A DNA stretch of 64,000 bases from CAWINY01 sp963837635 (GTDB lineage Bacteria > Acidobacteriota > Terriglobia > Terriglobales > Acidobacteriaceae), in NCBI GenBank assembly GCA_963837635.1, contig CAWINY010000006.1, positions 806,001-870,000 on the forward strand, in the 5' to 3' direction. Every line of letters starts with the position of its first letter. The stretch's first letter is position 1. Shown here piece after piece: positions 52,309 through 61,300 of this stretch. Below the pieces are notes generated by a model. It searched no databases and was not told where the DNA came from. It saw only the letters and a program-made list of their open reading frames with translations. The translations under genes and the position numbers were made by a program.

Positions 52309-52833
52309 ATGCGCATTCGTCGCCTGGACCGCTCCGAAGTGGATGAGCAATCCCAGGCCATCTACGACCACTACCTGAAGATCCGTGGTAACGTCCCGAA
52401 CATGTTCCGCACCGTGGCCCATCGCCCGGAGATCTTCCGCACCATGATCGCCCATTTCCGCGCCATCATGGAGTCCGGCACCGTGCCCGCCAAGCTGAAA
52501 GAGCTGGTGATCGTGCGCACCTCGCAGATCAACCAGTGCGAGTATTGACTGGCCTCGCACACCGCCTTGGCAAGGCGGTACGGCTGGACCGACGACCAGA
52601 TCAACCAGCTTGCGGAATTTGAGCAGCGCGACGACTTCACCCCCGCGGACAAGGCGGCACTACGCTTGGCGGAACGCGAGACCCTGGATCCACACAGTAT
52701 CGACGATCAGCTGTGGGCCGAGTTGCGGCGGCACTTCGAGGAGGGCGAAATCGTCGAACTGGCGGCGGCCATCGGGCTGTTCAACTACTTCAACCGCATG
52801 AACGACGCGCTCAAGATGGAGCCGACCAAGTAG
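52309..52833 (+). CDS. AhpD/carboxymuconolactone decarboxylase-like protein with in-frame UGA (probable selenoprotein)
   Basis: 174 residues if UGA 52546-52548 (codon 80) is read as selenocysteine. The active-site segment then reads SQINQCEY-U-LASHT, matching the AhpD-type CxxCxxxH site with Sec in place of the second Cys. Both sides are conserved in character: RGNVPNMFRTVAHRPEIF upstream, ARRYGWTDDQI and VELAAAIGLFNYFNRM downstream, in one uninterrupted frame. GGAGG (52299-52303) precedes ATG 52309. A perfect 8-bp hairpin with a GGC loop follows the UGA at SECIS distance. It probably reduces peroxides or disulfides with a thiol partner. The alternative is a nonsense mutation, but its exact position on the catalytic Cys argues against that. 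Confidence 0.82.
52561..52579 (+). promoter_or_regulatory. Candidate bacterial SECIS hairpin
   Basis: ACCGCCTT (52561-52568), loop GGC (52569-52571), AAGGCGGT (52572-52579). The apical loop begins with G and lies about 20 nt after the UGA, within the range required for bacterial SelB-dependent decoding. It lies inside the coding sequence, as bacterial SECIS elements do. Confidence 0.75.
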
Positions 52834-52835
52834 CC

Positions 52836-53336
52836 ATGCGCCTGGCCTGCGCCATGATCGTGGTAGTTGTTTCCGCCGTTGTGGCCTCGGCAAAGTGTGT
52901 GCCGATTGATGCCGCGCCGGGCCGATTGGGTGAAGCGACCTGCATTACCGGCCAGGTGCTGAAGGTGACGAGGGACGACCACGGCAATCAGTACCTCGAT
53001 TTCTGCGACCAACCCGGGAACTGTCCCTTCCGGGCGGTGGTCTTTCCCAGAGATCTGCGCGACGTGGGGGATGTGCGCTCGCTGGAAGGCAAGACCATCG
53101 AGATCTACGGCAAGATCGCCGCCAATGACGGGCAGCCCCAGATGGTGCTGAAAGATGTGAAACAGTTGCGCGGCGAGGCGGCGAAAATCCCGCCGATTCC
53201 GAAAGGATACGACGTGGAGGGGACCAAGCACGTGAGCGCCGGTCGGTTCAAGGCCCCGAAGCAGTACAAGACCAGCAAGAAGCGCGCGCGAAGAGGCGGG
53301 ATCGAGGATTCAATCGTGAATGAGGAAGCGCCGTAG
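52836..53336 (+). CDS. Secreted OB-fold-like protein
   Basis: 166 aa. The signal peptide is RLACAMIVVVVSAVVASA. The mature part, GEATCITGQVLKVTRDDHGNQYLDFCDQPGNCPFRAVVFPRDLRDVGDVRSLEGKTIEIYGKI, has the five-strand pattern of an OB fold, with four Cys (near CVPID, TCITG, FCDQ, NCPF) able to make two disulfides. The C-terminal ~55 residues are basic (FKAPKQYKTSKKRARRGG). It starts 2 nt after the stop of the UGA-containing gene, so the two are co-transcribed and possibly a functional pair. The exact function is unknown. Confidence 0.7.
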   Translation: MRLACAMIVVVVSAVVASAKCVPIDAAPGRLGEATCITGQVLKVTRDDHGNQYLDFCDQPGNCPFRAVVFPRDLRDVGDVRSLEGKTIEIYGKIAANDGQPQMVLKDVKQLRGEAAKIPPIPKGYDVEGTKHVSAGRFKAPKQYKTSKKRARRGGIEDSIVNEEAP

Positions 53337-53383
53337 GATTTGTAATTGGGTAATTTGTAATTGGGAAATTGTATGGGTTTCGC

Positions 53384-54643
53384 TCATGCTTCCGGTTCCC
53401 TCTGCTGTCCCGCTTCGGTCAGCGCTAAATGCTGGCGCAGATCGTCGAGCGAATACTTGGTTCCGCGCCAGGTGACCCCGCCATTCCAGAGTGTGGAAGC
53501 GGTCGAGCGCAGCACGGTGTAGACGAACAGGGCGCTGCTGAGCGGATGGGCGAACAGGCAAAGCGGCGAGATGGGCGAATACCGGGACATGCCCACGTAC
53601 ATGCAGCCCATGGAACAGAGGGCCACCCCGAAGCCGAGGCGCGCCCATCCCGGCGCAAACAGCAGGCCGGCGAAGGGCATCTCGTTAACGAACAGGATCA
53701 AGGCGCAAGCGCCGAGCGCGCGCGGCAGGCTGTAACGCAGAATGGCGAAGAAGTTCTTGGTAAGGTTGTCGATGATGCCGCGCACGCCGTGTCCCCAGTG
53801 CAGGCGGATCAGGCCGCGCCCGAAGGCGCAGCGCTGGCGGTGGCCGGTGCTCTTCACCCGTTCGCCCAGATCCATATCGTCGAGAACGGCGAGGCGCAGC
53901 GCCCGGTAGGTGCCGATTTCCTCATAAACCCTGCGGCGGATCAGGTTGAACGCACCCACGCCGAGGCTGTCGGTTGCCTTGGGATCGGATACCTTCCAGG
54001 GCCGATGGGCGAAGGCAAACATCATTTGGAAAAAGCCGTACATCATGGCTTCGCCGAAGCTGCGCGTGTCGAGCGTGGGGAACAGGATGAAATGATCCGC
54101 GCCGGTCTGTTCGGCGCAGGCGACGGCACGGCGAAGAGCATCGCGACGGAAGAAGATGTCGGCATCGGTGAAGAGCAGCCAATCACCCGAGGCGTGTTGC
54201 GCGCCCTGCCACATGGCGTGCGTTTTGCCCAGCCAACCGTCGGGCAGTTGCGTGACGTGCAGGACCTTAAGTCGAGGGTGCCCCACATCTGCGGAATAGA
54301 TGTGGGTTGAGGAAGGTTCCCACATCTGCGAAAGACGCGCAGATGTGGGGCACCCGCCCGCGAGCTGGTCGAGGATGGCGCTGGTGCCATCGGTGGAACG
54401 GTCATCGATGGCGATGACCTCAAGCCGCGGGTAATCGAGGTCGAGGATCGAACGCAGTGCGGCTTCGACGCAGGCTTCCTCATTGCGGGCGGGAACGATG
54501 ATGCTTACCGAAGGCAGTTCATTCGCTGGGTCATCATAGGCAGCGCCGGAGAGATCCGGCACACGCGGCATGCCAGTGGCGGCATCCCACAGGCGATGCG
54601 CCCAGACGGCGCCCAGCGCCACTCCAGCAATCCACCAGAACAA
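53384..54643 (-). CDS. Membrane glycosyltransferase family 2, carrying an in-frame repeat insertion
   Basis: 419 aa, TTG start 54643. An N-terminal membrane anchor (WWIAGVALGAVWA) is followed by the GT-A domain: VSIIVPARNEEACVE, VIAIDDRSTDGTSA, LLFTDADIFFRRDA. C-terminal membrane helices follow (about 300-385). It resembles HpnB/CrtQ-type enzymes that glycosylate lipids or carotenoids. Between AILDQLA and LKVLHVTQLPDGW are about 26 extra residues translated from a palindromic repeat (54275-54355), a position where relatives have a short loop. It lies 2 nt after the MFS gene stop, with AGGAGG in the MFS coding end, so the two are coupled. Confidence 0.85.
   Translation of the reverse strand: MFWWIAGVALGAVWAHRLWDAATGMPRVPDLSGAAYDDPANELPSVSIIVPARNEEACVEAALRSILDLDYPRLEVIAIDDRSTDGTSAILDQLAGGCPTSARLSQMWEPSSTHIYSADVGHPRLKVLHVTQLPDGWLGKTHAMWQGAQHASGDWLLFTDADIFFRRDALRRAVACAEQTGADHFILFPTLDTRSFGEAMMYGFFQMMFAFAHRPWKVSDPKATDSLGVGAFNLIRRRVYEEIGTYRALRLAVLDDMDLGERVKSTGHRQRCAFGRGLIRLHWGHGVRGIIDNLTKNFFAILRYSLPRALGACALILFVNEMPFAGLLFAPGWARLGFGVALCSMGCMYVGMSRYSPISPLCLFAHPLSSALFVYTVLRSTASTLWNGGVTWRGTKYSLDDLRQHLALTEAGQQREPEA
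54275..54355. repeat. Palindromic repeat inserted in frame within the glycosyltransferase gene
   Basis: GAGGGTGCCCCACATCTGCG (54275-54294) faces CGCAGATGTGGGGCACCC (54338-54355), with an inner GATGTGGG/CCCACATC pair. Length is about 81 bp, a multiple of three, with no stop in the coding frame. Relatives are at 56080-56117, 24648-24748 and 13646-13677. Confidence 0.88.
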
Positions 54644-54645
54644 CT

Positions 54646-55872
54646 TCAGACGGCAACCTCCTGACGCTTGGCCTCGCGGCCGGGGGCAAACCGCGCTCCG
54701 TAAAGAAGAATAGCGGACGCGGCTCCGACCGCTACCACGGCAGCCAGGAAGGCGAGCTGCAGCGAGTGCGTTCGGTCGGAGATCAAGCCGATCAACGGCG
54801 CGGAGGGCACATCGCCCAATAGATGAATCACAAAGAGATTCACTGCGACGGCGGAGGCGCGAATCCGCGGGCCGACCGAATCCACCACCGCCGCATTGAG
54901 CGGGCCGTTATTGAACAGCAGCACAAATTCTGCCGCCCAGATGGCGGGGAACATCAGGGAGCCGGTCAGGTAGATGGCGGCGAGCATCAGCGGAATGCCG
55001 CAGGCGAGCGAGATCCCGGAGGCGATATAGTACGCGTCCGTGCGCCGGCGCAACAAACGATCGCCGGTCCAGCCGCCAAGCAGGGTTGCGACAATGCCGT
55101 TGGCCAGCGTGATCAGGCCGAAAACAATACCGGCCCTTGCTTCCGGGACACCGCGCACGCGCGCGAGGAAGGTCGGCATCCAGACGGAAAGGCCGCCCAG
55201 GGCAAAGGTCATCATCGCCATGCCGAGCGTGGCGGTCCAATAGGCGGCGTTGCGCACCAGGCCGCGCAAGGTGCTGCGTTCGGCGGTGTCGCGCAGGGTG
55301 TCCTGCGCGCCGCGTTGGGGCTCGGGCAGGGCGGCCATCGCCAGGGCAAGGATCGCGCCCGGCAAGGCGGCAATCATGAACGGCGCGCGCCAGCCGTGGG
55401 TGCCGAGCAGTCCGCCCACCATATAGCCCAGAGCCGTGCCGCATGGAATCGCCATGGAAAAGACCGCCAGCACGCGTCCGCGGCGGTTTTCGGCAAACAG
55501 GTCCGCGATGTAGGCAGGTGCGATGGCCACGAAGCTGGCCTCGCCCAGCCCGACAATCGTGTGCCGGATGAGCAGGGTTCTGAAATCGTAGGTGACCGCG
55601 GTGAGCAGCGTGGCGCCGCTCCAGATCAGCGCGCCCAGGATGATGAGGATCTTGCGCGGGTAGCGATCAGCCAGCACGCCCACGACCGGCGCCGTGACCA
55701 TGTAGCAGATGAAGAACGCCGCGGTCAGAATTCCCAGGTCGAAGTCGCTAATGTGGAACTCGCGCTGGATCTGCGGCTGCACCGCCGGCAGGATGTAGCG
55801 ATCAATGTAGTTGAGGAAGTTCAGCGCGGTGAGCAGCGCGAGCGTTGTCCGGGGATGTACCTGGGCGGGCAC
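54646..55872 (-). CDS. MFS transporter (spinster-like)
   Basis: 408 aa with 12 predicted membrane helices. RTTLALLTALNFLNYIDRYILPAVQPQI at helix 1 and VGVLADRYPRKILIILGALIWSGATLL (the MFS loop 2-3 motif) are characteristic of spinster-type members. GLGEASFVAIAPAYIADLF is helix 4. The N-terminus is short. It is co-directional and coupled with the glycosyltransferase downstream, suggesting export of a lipid-linked or glycosylated product. The substrate is unknown. Confidence 0.87.
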   Translation of the reverse strand: MPAQVHPRTTLALLTALNFLNYIDRYILPAVQPQIQREFHISDFDLGILTAAFFICYMVTAPVVGVLADRYPRKILIILGALIWSGATLLTAVTYDFRTLLIRHTIVGLGEASFVAIAPAYIADLFAENRRGRVLAVFSMAIPCGTALGYMVGGLLGTHGWRAPFMIAALPGAILALAMAALPEPQRGAQDTLRDTAERSTLRGLVRNAAYWTATLGMAMMTFALGGLSVWMPTFLARVRGVPEARAGIVFGLITLANGIVATLLGGWTGDRLLRRRTDAYYIASGISLACGIPLMLAAIYLTGSLMFPAIWAAEFVLLFNNGPLNAAVVDSVGPRIRASAVAVNLFVIHLLGDVPSAPLIGLISDRTHSLQLAFLAAVVAVGAASAILLYGARFAPGREAKRQEVAV

Positions 55873-55924
55873 GAAAAGGATTGTATTGAATTTCCGATTT
55901 TTGATTTCCGATTTCTGATTCGAG

Positions 55925-56117
55925 TAAGGGTTTACCGCGGATTACACGGATCAGGGACGGATTTACGCTGATCAGATGAAAGAAAGATTCGTGTTGAGCC
56001 GTACGCAATCCGCGCAGATCCGCGGTGAGCCTTTACCTGCTCAAATCAGAAGTTATTAGCTGAGGCGAGAGCCGATGAGGGTGCCCCACATCTGCCCGGT
56101 TTTGGCAGATGTGGGTT
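55925..56117. repeat. GGTTTACCGCGGATTACACG and CCCCACATCTGCC repeats
   Basis: GTTTACCGCGGATTACACGG (55929-55948) faces AATCCGCGCAGATCCGCGGTGAGCC (56006-56030). A separate CCCCACATCTGCC/GGCAGATGTGGG hairpin lies at 56084-56115, beside the thiE stop. Confidence 0.8.
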
Positions 56118-56123
56118 AACTGC

Positions 56124-56777
56124 TCACTTTCGCAGCGCGGCAACGATGCGGGCGATCTCGTTCTCCTGAAACAGGCGGATTGCTGCGATCCCGGCCGCGC
56201 CCGCCTTCACGCAGTCGGCTGCATTCTCCAGGGTGACTCCGCCCAACGCGAACACCGGCATGGCAACCGCGCCACAGGCCGCGCGGAGAGCCTCGACGCC
56301 GACGCCTGGGAGCTTGGCGGCGGCTTTCTCGAACACCGGCGCGAAGACCGCGAAGTCAGCGCTGTTGGCTTGGGCGAAACGAACTTCGTCCAGCATGTGG
56401 CAGGAGACGCCGATCACTGGCGTGCCGGGAGCTAGGGTCGCGCGATGAGCCGCCGCCGACCACGCGGCCCGCGCGTCGCAAGCGGATACATCAGTCGAGG
56501 TGAGGTGCACGCCATCAGCCGAGGCGGCCAGAGCGATGTCAATTCGCGAATTTACCAGCAGTTTCGGGCAATGGCTTACGCTTGAGGTCGAATGCACGGC
56601 CGCCGCAGCCTCTTGCGCCAGGGCCAGCAGCTCGCGGCTGCTCAGGTCCTTCTCGCGAAGCTGGATGTAGTCCACGCCACAGCGCGCCGCCTCGGAAATT
56701 TTGTGCAGCAGCGATTCGCGTTGTTGATGCTCGCCGCCAGGGAATTGGCGGCGGTCCGTGATGTAGTAGAGCAGCAA
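56124..56777 (-). CDS. thiE: Thiamine-phosphate synthase
   Basis: 217 aa TIM barrel joining HMP-PP and thiazole phosphate. LLYYITDRRQFPG at the start, VDYIQLREKDLSSRELLAL, LLVNSRIDIALAASADGVHLTS and the C-terminal MPVFALGGVTLENAADCVKAGAAGIAAIRLF are ThiE hallmarks. The start is TTG 56777 with AGGA 6 nt upstream. No TPP riboswitch was found. ThiD is encoded separately at 41181-41975. Confidence 0.92.
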   Translation of the reverse strand: MLLYYITDRRQFPGGEHQQRESLLHKISEAARCGVDYIQLREKDLSSRELLALAQEAAAAVHSTSSVSHCPKLLVNSRIDIALAASADGVHLTSTDVSACDARAAWSAAAHRATLAPGTPVIGVSCHMLDEVRFAQANSADFAVFAPVFEKAAAKLPGVGVEALRAACGAVAMPVFALGGVTLENAADCVKAGAAGIAAIRLFQENEIARIVAALRK

Positions 56778-56845
56778 AATCGGTCCTGCGTGGTAGTTTC
56801 CGCCGAGGATTGGGTAAGAAGCAAGCGAGGCTTTGGCTACATGGC

Positions 56846-56932
56846 TGTAGCGCCGGCGTCTCGCCGGCGGGTTCCATTCGGAGCACCACGTTGACAGGGC
56901 CCGCCGGCGAGACGCCGGCGCTACGAATTACG
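56846..56932. repeat. Head-to-head GCGCCGGCGTCTCGCCGGC repeats
   Basis: GTAGCGCCGGCGTCTCGCCG (56846-56865), then GGAGCACCACGTTGAC, then GGCCCGCCGGCGAGACGCC and CGGCGCTAC (to 56925). The two copies are inverted relative to each other, giving a roughly 80-bp palindrome between thiE and gltD. Confidence 0.85.
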
Positions 56933-58349
56933 CGAGCGTGTTCTCCTGCCTGAGCCAATGGTCCACCGAGCGGGCGGTCAGGCGGCCCTCGTTGATGGCG
57001 TGAACTACCAGGGATTGTCCGCGACGCATATCGCCGGCGGCAAAGATGCCGGGAACCGAGCTCATCTGATCGGGGTCGGTGGCCACGTTGCCGCGCTTAT
57101 CCAGGGCCACGCCGAGCTGGTCGATCATGCCGGTGCGCACCGGGCCGGTGAAGCCCATGGCCAGTAGCACGAGATCCGCTTCCAGCGTGAACTCCGATCC
57201 CGCCACCGCTTCGAACTTCGGGGGCGGGCCGACCCGCACCGCCTGCAGAGCCTTCACGTTACCGTGCTCGTCGCCGGTGAAGGCGACGGTGGAAAGGCTC
57301 CAATCGCGGATGCCGCCCTCTTCGTGGGCGCCCTCGGTGCGCAGTTGCAGCGGCCACATGGGCCAGGGGGTTTGTGGAGCGCGCGCATCCGGCGGCTTGG
57401 GCAGCAGCTCAAACTGGTGAACCGAAGCGGCCTTCTGCCGATGCGAGGTGCCCAGACAGTCCGCGCCGGTATCGCCGCCGCCGATGATGACCACGCGCTT
57501 GCCCTCGGCGGTGATGCTTTGCGCAGCGGGGATGGTGTCGCCCTCGCAATGGCGGTTCTGCTGCGGCAGAAACTCCATGGCGAAATGAATTCCCTTGAGC
57601 TCGCGTCCGGGCACGCGCAAATCGCGCGACTGCTCGGCCCCGCCCGCCAGTACGATGGCGTTGAAGTCCTTGCGCAAATCCTCGACCAGCACATTGCCGC
57701 CGACGTTCGCGTTCTTCACGAAGCGCACGCCTTCGGCCGTCATCTGCTCCAGGCGGCGGTCGATGATGTGCTTTTCCATCTTGAAATTGGGGATGCCGTA
57801 GCGCAACAGTCCGCCGATGCGGTCACTCTTTTCAAAGACGGTGACGTCGTGCCCGGCGCGCGCCAACTGCTGTGCGGCCGCCAAGCCTGCCGGGCCGGAG
57901 CCGACCACCGCGACCCGCTTACCGGTGCGCACGCTGGGGAGCTGAGGACGGATCCAACCTTCGGCCCAGGCGCGCTCGATGATGTTCTTTTCGATCTCGC
58001 GGATGGTGACCGGCGGTTCGTGAATGCCAAGCACGCACGCGGCCTCGCACGGCGCGGGGCAAATACGCCCGGTGAATTCGGGGAAGTTGTTGGTGGCGTG
58101 CAGGCTCCGGATGGCGTCCTTCCAACGGCCGCGGTAGATCAGGTCATTCCAGTCCGGAATGATGTTATTCAGCGGGCATCCGGTGTGGCAGAAGGGAACG
58201 CCGCAATCCATGCAACGCGCTGCCTGGGTGGAGACCTTGTCCTCGGGGAACGGCTGATAGATTTCAAACCAATCGCCCACGCGCTCCGACACCGGACGCC
58301 GCGGCGGCAACTCACGCTTGTATTCGAGGAATCCGGTTACTTTGCCCAT
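56928..58349 (-). CDS. gltD: Glutamate synthase small subunit
   Basis: 473 aa FAD protein that passes NAD(P)H electrons to GltB. N-terminal iron-sulfur Cys: ARCMDCGVPFCHTGCPLNN and CPAPCEAACVLGI. The FAD fold is VAVVGSGPAGLAAAQQLARAGHDVTVFEK, the NAD(P) fold VVIIGGGDTGADCLGTSHR, and the C-terminal FAD end GIFAAGDMRRGQSLVVHAI. GAGG lies 5 nt before ATG 58349, and the gene overlaps the gltB stop by 13 nt, so gltB-gltD form an operon in that order. Confidence 0.95.
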   Translation of the reverse strand: MGKVTGFLEYKRELPPRRPVSERVGDWFEIYQPFPEDKVSTQAARCMDCGVPFCHTGCPLNNIIPDWNDLIYRGRWKDAIRSLHATNNFPEFTGRICPAPCEAACVLGIHEPPVTIREIEKNIIERAWAEGWIRPQLPSVRTGKRVAVVGSGPAGLAAAQQLARAGHDVTVFEKSDRIGGLLRYGIPNFKMEKHIIDRRLEQMTAEGVRFVKNANVGGNVLVEDLRKDFNAIVLAGGAEQSRDLRVPGRELKGIHFAMEFLPQQNRHCEGDTIPAAQSITAEGKRVVIIGGGDTGADCLGTSHRQKAASVHQFELLPKPPDARAPQTPWPMWPLQLRTEGAHEEGGIRDWSLSTVAFTGDEHGNVKALQAVRVGPPPKFEAVAGSEFTLEADLVLLAMGFTGPVRTGMIDQLGVALDKRGNVATDPDQMSSVPGIFAAGDMRRGQSLVVHAINEGRLTARSVDHWLRQENTLA

Positions 58350-61300
58350 GCGAACCTCGTCTGGTCACTGGCGCCTGCGGCGGCCACCGTCTGTGTCTTT
58401 GCGCAAGCCGTCTGCCCGCGCGGAATGCCGAGCACCCGCTTGTACTCGTGGGGGAAGATCTTGATGAAGCGCGTCAGCGATTCCGTCCAGTGATCGAGCA
58501 GCCAGCGAGCGCGCGGGCTGCCGGTCAGCTCCAGGTGCCTTGCGATGAGCGTGTGCAAGGTATTGACGTCATCCGGCTCGATTACTTCTTCCAGATCGAC
58601 GCCGGCGGTGTTGCAGCGCTTGACGCCAAAATCGCTGAGTTCGTCGAAGATGTAGGCAATGCCGCCGGTCATGCCGGCGGCAAAATTGCGGCCGCATTTG
58701 CCGAGCACCACCACCAAGCCCCGCGTCATGTATTCGCATCCGTGATCGCCGAGGCCCTCCACGATGGCGGTAGCGCCGGAATTGCGCACCGCGAAGCGCT
58801 CGCCGGCGACCCCGTTAAAGAAGCCTTCGCCGCTGGTCGCGCCGTACAGGGCCACGTTACCGATGACAATGTTCTGCTCCGGCGCGAAGGTGGAATTCTT
58901 GGGCGGATAGACGATGATGCGTCCGCCCGAGAGCCCCTTACCGACATAGTCGTTGCCGTCGCCTTCGAGTTCGAGGGTAAGGCCCTTCGCCAGGAAGGCG
59001 CCAAAGCTCTGGCCCGCCGACCCGTTCAGCTTGATATGAATGGTGTCGTCCGGAAGTCCCGCGGAGCCGTGACGCCGCGCTACTTCGCCGCTCAACATGG
59101 TGCCGACCGTGCGATGGACATTGCGCACCGGAAGTTCAATCCGAACCGGCGTGCCGGTTTCCATGGCCGGGGTCGCGGTGGCGATGAGCTGATGGTCGAG
59201 CGCGTTGTCGAGGCCGTGGTCCTGCTTCTGCACGCAGCGCCGGGCCACGCGCGAGGGCGCGGGCGGGTTGTACAGGATCGCCGAAAAGTCCAGCCCGCGC
59301 GCCTTCCAGTGGTCGAGCGCCGAGCGCATATCGAGCCGGTCCACGTGGCCGATCATATCGTCCACCTTGCGGAAGCCGAGCTGCGCCATGATCTCGCGCA
59401 CCTGTTCGGCGACGAAGAAGAAGAAATTGACCACGTGCTCGGGTTGGCCGCCGAACTTCTTGCGCAGGCTTTCATCCTGGGTGGCAATGCCCACCGGACA
59501 CGTGTTCAGGTGGCACTTGCGCATCATGATGCAGCCCATCGCGATCAGCGGGATGGTGGCGAAGCCGAACTCTTCGGCGCCGAGCAGGGCGGCGATGGCT
59601 ACGTCGCGCCCGGTCTGCAGCTTGCCGTCGGTCTGCACCCGGATGCGCCCGCGCAGATCGTTCATCACCAGCACCTGCTGGGTTTCGGCCAGACCGAGTT
59701 CCCATGGGATGCCGGCGTGCTTGATGGAACTCAGCGGGGATGCGCCGGTGCCGCCACTGTCGCCGCTGATCAGCACCACATCCGCGTGAGCCTTGGCCAC
59801 GCCCGCGGCCACGGTTCCCACGCCGACTTCAGAAACCAGCTTGACCGAGATGCGCGCCTGCGGGTTGGCGTTCTTCAGATCGAAGATGAGCTGGGCCAAG
59901 TCTTCAATCGAGTAGATGTCGTGGTGCGGCGGCGGCGAGATGAGTTGCACGCCCGGAATCGAGTGGCGCACGCGCGCAATGGTCTCGTCCACCTTGTGGC
60001 CGGGGAGCTGGCCGCCCTCGCCAGGCTTGGCGCCCTGGGCCATCTTGATCTGTAGCTCGTCGGCGTTGACCAGATAATTCATGGTCACGCCGAAGCGCGC
60101 CGAGGCTACCTGCTTGATCGCGCTGCGCCTGGAATCGCCGTTGGGCAGCGGGATAAAGCGTTCTTCGTCTTCGCCGCCTTCGCCCGTGTTGCTCTTGCCT
60201 CCCACGCGATTCATGGCGACGGCGAGCGTCTCATGCGCCTCGCGGCTGATGGAGCCGAACGACATGGCGCCGGTGGTGAAGCGCTTGACGATCTCCTTGG
60301 CCGGTTCGACCTCCTCGATCGGAACTTGCTTGTCGGATTTCTTGAACTCGATCAGACCGCGCAAGGTGGCGAGCTGGCGGCTCTGATCATCCACGCCTTG
60401 GGCGAACTCCTTGAACGTGTCGTAGCTCGACTGCCGCACCGCTTGTTGCAGCTTGGCAATCGAATCCGGATTGATCAGGTGGTACTCGCCTCCGGCGCGG
60501 TACTGATAGTTGCCGCCGATGGCCAGCTCCGGCTCGTAATCGGTCTCGGGCCGGAAGGCGAATTCGTGTTTGATGCGCGCCTCGCGCGCCAGCACGTCCA
60601 AACCGATGCCGTCGATGCGCGAGGGCGTGCCGGTGAAGTATTTTTCCACCAGCGATTTGCTCAGGCCGATGGCCTCGAAGACCTGCGCCCCGCAATAGCT
60701 CTGCAGGGTCGAGATGCCCATCTTGGAGAAAGTCTTCAACAAACCCTTGTTGATGGCCTTCTTGAAATGCTTGAGCGCGACTTCGGCGGTGATCTCCGCG
60801 GGCAGTTCGCCGCGCTGGACCAGATCTTCCAGAGTCTCAATCGCCAGATAGGGATTGACCGCGCTGGCGCCGTATCCGATCAGCAGGGCGAAATGCATCA
60901 CCTCGCGCGGCTCGCCGGACTCGGTGATCAGCGCCGCCTGCGTGCGCTTCTCCTCGCGCACCAGGTGATTGTGCACCGCGGCGAGCGCCAGCAGCGACGG
61001 GATGGGCGCAAATTCTTCGTCCACGCCGCGATCGGAGAGGATCAGCAGGGTATAGCCGGAATCGATCGCCAGGGAGGCGCGGCGGCACAACGCATCCAGG
61101 GCGCGGGCCAGTCCAGTCATGCCCTCCTTCACCCGGAACAGCGCGGGCAGCGTGATGGCCAGCAGATCTCCGGTGGCGACGCGGCGCAGTTTCTCCAGGT
61201 CGCGGTTGGTAAGGATCGGCTGCTCCAGCTTCAGGGTATGGCAGTGCTCGGCGGTTTCGGCCAGCACGTTGGATTCGCGGCCGACGAAGTTCTCCAGCGA

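Noticed and set aside
52309..52548. Reading the AhpD-like locus as a short 79-aa gene plus a separate gene starting at 52567
   Set aside because: Both parts are in the same frame and form one family domain split precisely at the catalytic Cys; the second part has no SD and would start inside the active-site helix.
56778..56845. TPP riboswitch before thiE
   Set aside because: No THI-box pattern was found; thiD also lacks one.
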